From an uncultured Eubacterium sp. (lineage in GTDB: Bacteria; Bacillota_A; Clostridia; Lachnospirales; Lachnospiraceae): 63,413 nucleotides of DNA. The notes beneath the pieces were generated by a model that saw only the letters and a list, made by a program, of their open reading frames with translations, had not been told where the DNA came from and ran no database searches. A program made the translations under genes and the position numbers. This document shows positions 24,833 through 32,576 of the stretch, one piece after another; position 1 is the stretch's first letter; each line of letters opens with the position of its first letter. The stretch spans positions 1-63,413 of the forward strand of contig CAJUSH010000012.1 in NCBI GenBank assembly GCA_910589045.1, read 5' to 3'.

Positions 24833-26512
24833 ATGGCATTACTGCAACTGAGCTTTTCCGGCGCGGTAATGATTGCCGCAGTCGCGGTAATACGGGCTGC
24901 GGCCATCAACCGCCTGCCGAAAAAAATATTTCTGATTTTGTGGGAGATCTGCATGGTACGCCTGCTTCTGCCCGTTTCCATTCCCTCCGTTTTCAGCGTT
25001 TATTCGCTGATCAGCAGGAATGCCCCCATCCGTGATGCCGTTACCGAGACACCCGCGGCCGCCCTGCTCCCGTCCCCGGTCGGGCACACACCACTCACGG
25101 AGGCTCCCGGCGCACCGGCCATGTCGGAGACGAAAGCCGTATCGGCGCTTGTTATCGTTTACTGTATCGGCCTGTTTCTGCTGGCGGCCTGCTTTCTCGT
25201 ATCCTATGTGCACTGCAGGATGGAATTTCGCACCTCGCTGCCTGCCTCCGATGCATTTGCGCAGGAATGGCTTCGCACCCATCCCCTGAGGCGCCGCTTA
25301 ACCGTCCGCACATCGGATCGGATCGCAGCACCCCTGACCTACGGCATTCTCCGTCCGGTCATACTGCTGCCGCGAAAAACAAACTGGAGTAATGAAACGC
25401 AGCTGCAATATGTGCTCACCCATGAATATATCCACATTTGCAGATGGGATGCACTCACAAAGCTAATCGCAGCAGCGACCCTGTGTATCCACTGGTTTAA
25501 TCCACTCGTCTGGCTGATGTTCCTTCTGTTCAACCGGGATATCGAGCTCTCCTGCGACGAGTGCCTGATCCGGCGTTACGGATCCGAATCCCGCTCCTCC
25601 TACGCCCTCACCCTCATTGACATGGAGGAGGAAAAAAGCGGCCTGCTGCCCCTTTACAACAGCTTTAGCAAGCATGCAATCGAAGAAAGGATAACAGCGA
25701 TTATGAAAACAAAAAAATTATCATGGGCGGCATCGTTTCTTGGCGCTGTCGTTCTCATTACCGTAGTACTCATTTTTGCCACCTCCGCGAAAGCCGACAT
25801 TTCCGGGTTTGCCCAAGACAGCGAAGCGAAGGACGCAAGAGATACCCTTACCTCCTACCTCACGGCCCGGGGCGAGCTAAGGGATGACATGACACTGGCG
25901 GACGGCACACCCGTAGTATGGGACATGGAGACGGCAAAGGAAATTTCCCCGGACGGTTTTTCATGCTATGCCTTCGACCTGCGCTTCCCTGACGATGCAG
26001 ATACCGGTGAAACGGCAGGCAGCTACGCGGTATCGGCGGACCTCAAAACATTCTACCACTACAGCTCTGCCGACGACCTCTGGGAAGCATATCCCGTCGC
26101 CGACGGGCTTTCGCCCTCACGCGACCGGGCGGCGCGCTATCCGGTCTGCGGTATCATCCGCGGCATGACAGAGGATACGCTCACCGTCGATGTGGTGGAG
26201 TTTATCACAGGAGATGACACCGCGCGCATAGAAGCGCTTGGCCTTTCGGAGATGTACGACATGCCGGACGGCTATTACATCAACATGGACGATCCGAAAC
26301 GGGAAACGTGGAAGCTCACAGACCAGACCTCCTATACGTTTATCGACTGGGGCCGGGAATTTTCCGAAGGCTGGGACTGCGTTACAATGGACCGCACAAT
26401 CTTTGAAGCCTATTTGTCCGGCTACCCTCCCTTTGACGAAATGCGGATGCCGTTTTTCTTCAAGATCGAGGACGGTGTTGTAAAAGGAATTTTTGAATAT
26501 CCGTTGATGTAA
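24833..26512 (+). CDS. BlaR1-like M56 membrane metalloprotease sensor (second copy)
   Basis: A 559-residue sensor. Membrane helices near residues 1-28, 30-52 and 100-125 precede the M56 protease (THEYIHICRWDALTK as HExxH, LCIHWFNPLVW, DIELSCDECLIRRYG). A helix near 295-317 leads to an external domain of about 240 residues with no recognisable penicillin-binding motif. GTG at 24824 is possible, but ATG 24833 has the better GAGGTGAC spacing. It forms a two-gene unit with the preceding repressor and likely controls the divergent ABC exporter. Confidence 0.83.
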   Translation: MALLQLSFSGAVMIAAVAVIRAAAINRLPKKIFLILWEICMVRLLLPVSIPSVFSVYSLISRNAPIRDAVTETPAAALLPSPVGHTPLTEAPGAPAMSETKAVSALVIVYCIGLFLLAACFLVSYVHCRMEFRTSLPASDAFAQEWLRTHPLRRRLTVRTSDRIAAPLTYGILRPVILLPRKTNWSNETQLQYVLTHEYIHICRWDALTKLIAAATLCIHWFNPLVWLMFLLFNRDIELSCDECLIRRYGSESRSSYALTLIDMEEEKSGLLPLYNSFSKHAIEERITAIMKTKKLSWAASFLGAVVLITVVLIFATSAKADISGFAQDSEAKDARDTLTSYLTARGELRDDMTLADGTPVVWDMETAKEISPDGFSCYAFDLRFPDDADTGETAGSYAVSADLKTFYHYSSADDLWEAYPVADGLSPSRDRAARYPVCGIIRGMTEDTLTVDVVEFITGDDTARIEALGLSEMYDMPDGYYINMDDPKRETWKLTDQTSYTFIDWGREFSEGWDCVTMDRTIFEAYLSGYPPFDEMRMPFFFKIEDGVVKGIFEYPLM

Positions 26513-26582
26513 GGCAGGGCTGAACGCAAACATCAAAGCTCGGACCTATTAGCATCTTTCTGGAGAAACGGAAAAGCTTCCT

Positions 26583-27577
26583 TTAATACAAATACCTTTT
26601 CCGGTATTTGAGGAACATCGTCACGGACAAAACCATTGCCGCCAGCTCCGCAGCGGGCGTCGCCAGCCATACCCCCGTTACACCGAAGATCGCGGGCAGG
26701 ATAAGCATCGCAATGACCATGAATACGAAGGAGCGGGAAAACGCAAGTACGGCAGAAACAGCCCCATTGGATAATGCCGTAAACAGCCCGCTTGCAAACA
26801 CATTAAAGCCTATAAAAACGAGGGCGAAGGAGCAAATGCGGTTTCCTGTAACAGCTAATTCAAAAACCGGATGGCCCGGCCGGGTAAATACCGCCACAAG
26901 CGGCTTTGTAATCCCAAGGGAAACAGCTAACGCGGCAACGGCAATGCAGCCGATCATCTGCAGACTCAAACGTATCAGCTTCTTTAATTTTTCGTGGTTC
27001 TGCTCACCATAGTAAAAGCTGATCAGCGGTGCGACCCCATAAGCGTAGCCGGTGTACAGGGAGGTTGCGAGCAGACCATAGACAGCGCGGACTTTCCGGC
27101 AGCAATCATGTAAAGGGTAAAATTATTCATCAAAAGAATGGGGATGGTAAAAATCAAATAGCGGCCCAGATAAAGCCTGCAATAGGAAACCACAACTGGC
27201 GACAGCCCCATGCTCCCGAATACCTGGTCCATCACCAGATAGCCCAGCACAGACATGATAAATCCCACAATCACATTGACAATTATGAAAAATGTGAAAT
27301 CCTCGTTTGCCTCCCGCGTCTTTTGCTCCCCCATCTTTTTCATGATAACCGCACTTCCGCCTGTTGCAAGCATGGTGGAAACCGCTGTTACCAGTGCAAT
27401 GACGGGGGCTGTCAGATTGACAGCGGATAAAGCGTCCGTTCCGATTAGATTGGAAACAAACAAGCCGTCTACCATCGTGTAAAAAGACATAAACACGGTC
27501 ATAACGATCGTTGGAACGGCAAACCTGATAATATTCCTTAGCGTGACCGGCTGATTGTATACCGTTTCATTTTGCAT
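26583..27577 (-). pseudogene. MATE-family exporter with internal deletion and frameshift
   Basis: The start (27577, ribosome site GGAGG) and residues 1-165 are a normal MATE N-terminus (AVPTIVMTVFMSFYTMVDGLFVSNLIG). Reading then goes from AAGKSAL in one frame to GLLATSLYTGYAYGVAPLIS in another near 27080, and the C-terminal part runs on to the stop at 26583. The middle of the protein, by comparison with the usual 440-450 residues about 110 residues, is missing. The two pieces together encode too little for 12 helices. A sequencing error could explain a frameshift but not the missing segment. Its neighbour, a regulator fragment, also looks damaged. Confidence 0.8.
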
Positions 27578-27600
27578 TATAAAAATCCTCCTATATAGAA

Positions 27601-28080
27601 ATGCTGCGCTCCCTCGACATATCCGCCATCCGCCCGGTGCAAAAGCAAAGCCACTATCTTGTGTCCGTTGATATCAGCGCAAACAGCTCCTTTGAAAAGG
27701 AGGTCGGACAAGTCATTGCCGAGACAAAAAAGCACCGGCTCCACCGCCTGCATGACGCTTCCTACGGGTCGATGATCCCTGTTGAAAACTTAAGAGAGGG
27801 AAAATTTGACGCATATGCTGCCATTTACATCGAAATGCCCCGCCACGTATCCAAAAAAGGGCTTCATCTGCAGCCCGCAGGGACTTATCTGCGCGCTTTC
27901 TGCAAAGGCAGCTGGGATAAAATTTCTGACAAATATAAAGAAATCCTTGCTTACGCGGATAAACAAGGATTTTCCTTATACGGTTTTGCCTATGAAAAAG
28001 GCATCAATGAGCTTGTCATTGACCATGTGGATGATTATATTACGCAAATCGAGATACCTGTGAAGTCACAGAACATTTAA
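27601..28080 (+). pseudogene. BmrR-like effector-binding domain lacking its DNA-binding half
   Basis: The 159 encoded residues match a GyrI/BmrR-type drug-sensing domain (DAYAAIYIEMPRH, PAGTYLRAFCKGSW, EILAYADKQGFSLYGFAYEKGINE). MerR-type regulators normally place a helix-turn-helix and coiled coil before it. Here the frame opens only 24 bp from the divergent MATE start, has a stop codon at 27580 and lacks a ribosome site, so the N-terminal half has been lost. It could be a stand-alone sensor protein, but decay together with the MATE gene is the simpler reading. Confidence 0.65.
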
Positions 28081-28087
28081 ACTGCCT

Positions 28088-29374
28088 TCATGCGGTTCCT
28101 GCGCCGCAGTCCCCGTCTGTCTCATACACCTCATACTGCCTGCTCGGCCCGCCGCATACCGGGCAGCGCTCCGGCGCCTCGTCTCCTGTCATGAGGTGTC
28201 CGCAGATCGGACAGACATAAACCTTCTCCTGCGCAAACTGCGTCAGCTCTCCCGCCTGCGCCAGCAGCTTCGCATGCTCCTTCTCCGCAAAGGCAGCCCC
28301 CGCATACGCCTGCTGTGCCAAAGGATAGCCGTTCGCCTTCGCATAATCCGCCAGCATTTTATACAGATATTCATATTCAAACTGCTCGCCCGGCACAAAT
28401 GCCTTTGCGGACTCCACAAAGGGGAGCGGCTGGTCGAGCACCGAAAAGAAATTGCGCGCATGATAATATTCCGACGCCGCAAGCGCGCGAAACAGGTTTG
28501 CGATATATGACATCCCCCGGCGTTTTGCGCGGTCGGCAAACATCAGGTACCGGAAGTGTGCCATCAGCTCACCCTGCACCGTCTCCTCCAGCTTTTGGCG
28601 CAAAACCCCGTCCGAGCGCTCCCGCGGATAGCAGGCCTCCGAAATGTTTCGGATCTCGTAGCGCAGAGCACCGTTTTCAACGTAAAAACGGACAACGTGG
28701 TGCTCCACGTCGCAGGCGCGGATCTCCTTCGAAACATCCTCGATCAGCGCACCGCCGCCGCCCGTACAGATCAGCGCAATCCCGTCCACCTCATCGACAA
28801 ACCGCGAATGGACATGCCCGCAGAGCAGATATTTCACCTTTTCACGGTAAGGCTCGTACACCTCTTTCAGGCGGTCAAATTCCTCGTCGGAAACACTGTT
28901 TTGTATAAAGTGGTTCGGCACCGGTATGTGGAAGGCGAGGATCGCCTGGCGCACCTCATCCATGGCAAGCACCTCGCCGAGCAGCGTCAGGCTCTCCTCC
29001 TCAAAGCGGCGCTTCGCATTGTCCAGCACGATCACCGCAAAATCCTCTGCCAGAAGCGCATAGCTCTTTTCCCCGAAATAGTCCGCGTACGCACCGGTAT
29101 CATGGTTGCCCCGCAGCGCATAAACCGCATTTCCCGCCAGTGCCTCGGTCAGCTCCACGATCGATTTATAATAGCGCTCACTGCCTGCCGGCACCAGATC
29201 GCCCACCACAAGCGTCAGATCATCCCCGGCGCACTCCTCCAGCGCCCCGGCATAAACCTTCATATTATAAGTTCCCAGTCCCTCGCAGCCCGGGTCTCCG
29301 ATCACACCGATCGAGCGGACCTGCGCAAGACGAATGATTTTTTCCGTTACACGGACAATTTTATTTTGACCCAT
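28088..29374 (-). CDS. Metallophosphoesterase-rubrerythrin-rubredoxin fusion
   Basis: A 428-residue three-part protein. Residues about 15-240 are a calcineurin-like phosphoesterase: VIGDPGC, VVGDLVPAG, LRGNHDTG, AFHIPVPNH and LLCGHVHSRF supply the metal ligands. Residues about 255-375 are rubrerythrin-like, with ELMAHFRYLMFADRAKRRG and ASEYYHARNFF giving the di-iron E and ExxH motifs. The C-terminus is a rubredoxin-like knuckle CPICGH...CPVCGG. Rubrerythrins reduce peroxide in anaerobes, while the substrate of the esterase is unknown. The ATG at 29374 is better spaced from AAAGGAG than the one at 29377. Confidence 0.85.
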   Translation of the reverse strand: MGQNKIVRVTEKIIRLAQVRSIGVIGDPGCEGLGTYNMKVYAGALEECAGDDLTLVVGDLVPAGSERYYKSIVELTEALAGNAVYALRGNHDTGAYADYFGEKSYALLAEDFAVIVLDNAKRRFEEESLTLLGEVLAMDEVRQAILAFHIPVPNHFIQNSVSDEEFDRLKEVYEPYREKVKYLLCGHVHSRFVDEVDGIALICTGGGGALIEDVSKEIRACDVEHHVVRFYVENGALRYEIRNISEACYPRERSDGVLRQKLEETVQGELMAHFRYLMFADRAKRRGMSYIANLFRALAASEYYHARNFFSVLDQPLPFVESAKAFVPGEQFEYEYLYKMLADYAKANGYPLAQQAYAGAAFAEKEHAKLLAQAGELTQFAQEKVYVCPICGHLMTGDEAPERCPVCGGPSRQYEVYETDGDCGAGTA

Positions 29375-29469
29375 CATGAACTCCTTTCACTCAGCCGTCC
29401 TGTTTTTGCTTCATGGTTTCCCCACTCCGCGCCACTTCTTCAGAAAAACAGGCAGTCTCATTTTATGTA

Positions 29470-30120
29470 TCACAGATTTTCGGTATATCTGCATTTCGGA
29501 TAACCGCCGCATCCCCAGAACATGCCGAACCTGCCCTTTCTTTTTTGCAAAAGCGAACCGCATCTCGGACACTTCTTCACCTGTGCCGCCGCCCTGTCAA
29601 GCTCTTTTCCCAGCCGTTCATAGACAGCCTGATTCATCCGGCAGTCATTTAATGCCCGGTGTGCTCCCTGCACCGAAATTCCATAATAGCCTGCCAGGTC
29701 CGTCAGCGTGTGATGCTCTAGCTGCGGTAAGCACGCCCTGGACAACTGCAGCGTATCGACATAATCATTTGCCGGCAGCGTTCCCACATACCGTTCGCAG
29801 TCTCTGTAAATAAATTTCAGATCAAATGCGTGGATGTTGTGGCCTACCAGCACAGCATCACCGACAAATGCAAGAAAATCCGGCAATACCGCTTCAAATA
29901 CCGGAGCATCCGCTACCATATCATCCGTAATCCCGTTCACCTGGCTGGCACGCGGCGGAATCCTCCGCTTTGGATTAACAAGCGCAGTAAATTCGGAAAC
30001 CACCTGATGGTTCCCCACTTTGACTGCCGATATTTCCACCACCTCATCGTACTTCCAGGAAATCCCTGTTGTCTCCAGATCAAACACCACATAGTCCGGA
30101 ACATATGCTGCTAACTGCAT
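29470..30120 (-). CDS. DnaQ-like 3'-5' exonuclease with topoisomerase-type zinc finger
   Basis: A 216-residue DEDDh exonuclease: FDLETTGISWKYDEVVEIS (first Asp and Glu), VLVGHNIHAFDLKF (Asp) and AHRALNDCRM (His and Asp). The C-terminal 33 residues are a four-cysteine ribbon CPRCGS...WGCGGYPKC like the DNA-binding fingers of topoisomerase I. It is similar to PolC/DinG-type exonuclease domains but short. It overlaps the end of the upstream hybrid kinase gene by 10 bp, so it is probably the last gene of the kinase operon. A role in repair or RNA/DNA processing is inferred only. Confidence 0.85.
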   Translation of the reverse strand: MQLAAYVPDYVVFDLETTGISWKYDEVVEISAVKVGNHQVVSEFTALVNPKRRIPPRASQVNGITDDMVADAPVFEAVLPDFLAFVGDAVLVGHNIHAFDLKFIYRDCERYVGTLPANDYVDTLQLSRACLPQLEHHTLTDLAGYYGISVQGAHRALNDCRMNQAVYERLGKELDRAAAQVKKCPRCGSLLQKRKGRFGMFWGCGGYPKCRYTENL

Positions 30121-32564
30121 TCCCCTTCCTCACTTTCCTGTAAATCCTGAAGCCGCCCGACCAGCCGCTCCAGCGCCTCTGCCTGCTCCTGCGCGCCGTC
30201 GTAGTCAAAGTTGCTTACGGCCCCGCTCATCGCATCCTTAATATCACCCAGCACATCCAGCGTCTGTAAATACGCCACCTGCTTCCGGATCTCCTCCATA
30301 TCAAACCCGGCAAGGCTCTTCTTTAGCTTTTCGCAGAAATCACGCAGCTCCCCCGGCGTAACCGCCGTAAGCGCGGTGTCCGGCTCCCGGTCTATACCCA
30401 TCGATTCCAGCGTCCGCGCGATGCTCCCACTCTGGCAGCAGAAGCGCTCCATAAACTCCGCATGCTTCTCCCGCACCCTTTCCATGTCCCGCGCAGCGCT
30501 CGCCTCCTCCATCGCGCGGGCGAGCTCGGACAGATCGTTTGCCCCGACCAGCCTGGACGTGCTCTTGATGGCGTGCGCCAAAATCTGGTAATTTTCCAGA
30601 TCACCGTCCGCAAAATACCCTTCCAGCTTTTCCTTCTTTTCCTCATATTCTTCCAGATACAGCTTCAGATTATGCAGAAGCTCCTCCTGGTCGCCGCCCG
30701 CGTAGCGAAGCGCTTCCTCCTCCACGATACCCTCGATGCGGGGAATGCAAAACTCCTCCAGATAATCAATGCCGTCCTCTTCCTCCGGTATCTGCAAAAA
30801 CTGGGGCGGCAGGTACTTGCACAAAAGCTGCTCCAGCTTCTCGCCCTGAATCGGCTTGGAGAGATAATCGTCAAAGCCGTTTTCCATATAAAACTCCCTG
30901 GCGCCGCTGACTGCATTCGCGGTCAGGGCGACCACCTTTGTCTCACGGTTTGGGCTGTCCGTGATCTCGCGCATATGCTGCAGACATTCCACCCCGTCCA
31001 TATTCGGCATCTTATGGTCGAGAAAAATCATGTCATAAGGCTTTCTCATAATCATGTTCAGGCACTCAATCCCGCTGTCCGCCGTATCCACCTGAATGCG
31101 CGTCTTTTTCAAGAGCCCCCTGCATACCTCCAGATTCATGCGCGTGTCATCCACCACGAGAATCTTTGCGTCCGGCGCCTGGAAGCTCTCCTGATAACGC
31201 ACGGCATCCCGCAGCGACTTCTCATACAAAGCCTTGTAATCCCCAATGGGCGAGCCGTCCACAATCTTCTGCACCAGCCCGAAGAAAAACGCACTGCCCC
31301 TGCCGTACTCGCTGTCCAGCAGAAGCTTGGAGCCCATCAGCTCCAAAAGCTGCTTGGCGAGTGCCAGCCCAAGGCCTGTCCCCTCGATATCACGGTTTGA
31401 AAATTCGTCGACCCGCTGAAACGTCGTAAAAAGCTTCTCCTGATCCTCCTTTTTGATGCCGACGCCGGTGTCCACCACCGCAACGTCCAGCCGTACCTGT
31501 CCGCCCTCCGGCAGACGCGTAGAGCGCACCTTGAGGGTAACGGAGCCCTCCTTCGTGTATTTCACCGCATTGGTCAGAAGATTTGTGATGATCTGGCGGA
31601 CGCGTACCTCATCGCCGTAAAGCTCACTTGGAATCTGCTCGTCGATATCCAGCTTCAGCTTCAGACCCTTATCAACCGCTCTGGGCTGGATCATGTTGAT
31701 CAGATCATTTAAGAGGGAGCTGATCTGGTAGGTCGTATAGATCAGCTCCATTTTCCCGGACTCAATTTTTGAGAAATCAAGAATATCATTGATAAGTGAG
31801 AGCAGGGTTTTACTCGCATTTTTGATGTTTGTCGCATAGCGCACGATCGCGCGCTCCCGGCTCTCCCGCAGAATCATCTCATTCATGCCGATCACCGCGT
31901 TGATGGGCGTGCGGATCTCATGGGACATATTTGCAAGAAAGCTGCTCTTCGCCTGATTTGCCGCCTCCGCGGAGAGCTTCTCCTTCTGGGTGTCAAAATA
32001 GTGCTTGCGGATCTCCCGCCCGTGGCGTACAACCAGTATCGCAAACACCGTCATAAATGCATATTCGATGGTATATCCCACACCAAAGGCGAGAAAAAAT
32101 TTCGTCGGATTTTTGAAATTCGTAAATCCGTTTGCCACAAATCCCACGGAACGGGGATACAGAAATACAATCATGCACACATAGCCAAACACAGAGGTCA
32201 AAAGCGTCAAAAGCCAGTCCAGATACACGCATGAGAGCAGCGGAATCGCAAAATACGTAATATAAATGCCCACATGCGAGTTTGTGGAAGCACCCGCCAC
32301 CAGAATTTCCAGATACAGAAGCTGCACGTACTTTGCCGCCGTAAGCCTCTCCCCGCGTATGAGAAGCTCCACCACCGCCCACGACGCAAAGATATAGATC
32401 ATACTGTAAAAAACAGCGGCGTTCGAAATTGAAAATAAACCCAGCCTCGTCATCACATACATGGCAGGACCAATCAAAAGGCACAGGTTCGCAATCTGAT
32501 GAATGCGCTTTGTCACATGAGTATCATGGTGCTGCATGTACTCCTTTTCAAACGTATCGTCCAT
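30111..32564 (-). CDS. Hybrid histidine kinase with receiver and HPt domains (A)
   Basis: An 817-residue membrane sensor kinase. About six membrane helices (residues 25-180) have short loops. The kinase core has H-box FLANMSHEIRTPINAV (phospho-His), N-box NLLTNAVKYTKEG, G1 VVDTGVGIK and G2 GTGLGLALAKQL. A receiver follows (KILVVDDTRMN, phospho-Asp in FLDHKMPNMDG, Lys in YLSKPI). A histidine phosphotransfer domain near 640-740 has AHAIKSTSRLVGA. Its design matches kinase B just upstream, 12 bp away, suggesting duplication and possible heterodimers. No partner response regulator with an output domain is encoded nearby. Confidence 0.9.
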   Translation of the reverse strand: MDDTFEKEYMQHHDTHVTKRIHQIANLCLLIGPAMYVMTRLGLFSISNAAVFYSMIYIFASWAVVELLIRGERLTAAKYVQLLYLEILVAGASTNSHVGIYITYFAIPLLSCVYLDWLLTLLTSVFGYVCMIVFLYPRSVGFVANGFTNFKNPTKFFLAFGVGYTIEYAFMTVFAILVVRHGREIRKHYFDTQKEKLSAEAANQAKSSFLANMSHEIRTPINAVIGMNEMILRESRERAIVRYATNIKNASKTLLSLINDILDFSKIESGKMELIYTTYQISSLLNDLINMIQPRAVDKGLKLKLDIDEQIPSELYGDEVRVRQIITNLLTNAVKYTKEGSVTLKVRSTRLPEGGQVRLDVAVVDTGVGIKKEDQEKLFTTFQRVDEFSNRDIEGTGLGLALAKQLLELMGSKLLLDSEYGRGSAFFFGLVQKIVDGSPIGDYKALYEKSLRDAVRYQESFQAPDAKILVVDDTRMNLEVCRGLLKKTRIQVDTADSGIECLNMIMRKPYDMIFLDHKMPNMDGVECLQHMREITDSPNRETKVVALTANAVSGAREFYMENGFDDYLSKPIQGEKLEQLLCKYLPPQFLQIPEEEDGIDYLEEFCIPRIEGIVEEEALRYAGGDQEELLHNLKLYLEEYEEKKEKLEGYFADGDLENYQILAHAIKSTSRLVGANDLSELARAMEEASAARDMERVREKHAEFMERFCCQSGSIARTLESMGIDREPDTALTAVTPGELRDFCEKLKKSLAGFDMEEIRKQVAYLQTLDVLGDIKDAMSGAVSNFDYDGAQEQAEALERLVGRLQDLQESEEGECS

Positions 32565-32576
32565 AGCCCTCTCCTT

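Noticed and set aside
26583..27577. Two separate short MATE genes
   Set aside because: Neither part could form a transporter alone, and residues just before the second part continue the MATE fold in another frame, so a deleted single gene is simpler.
28556..29503. 315-residue plus-strand frame opposite the phosphoesterase fusion
   Set aside because: Antisense shadow; all catalytic motifs are on the minus strand.
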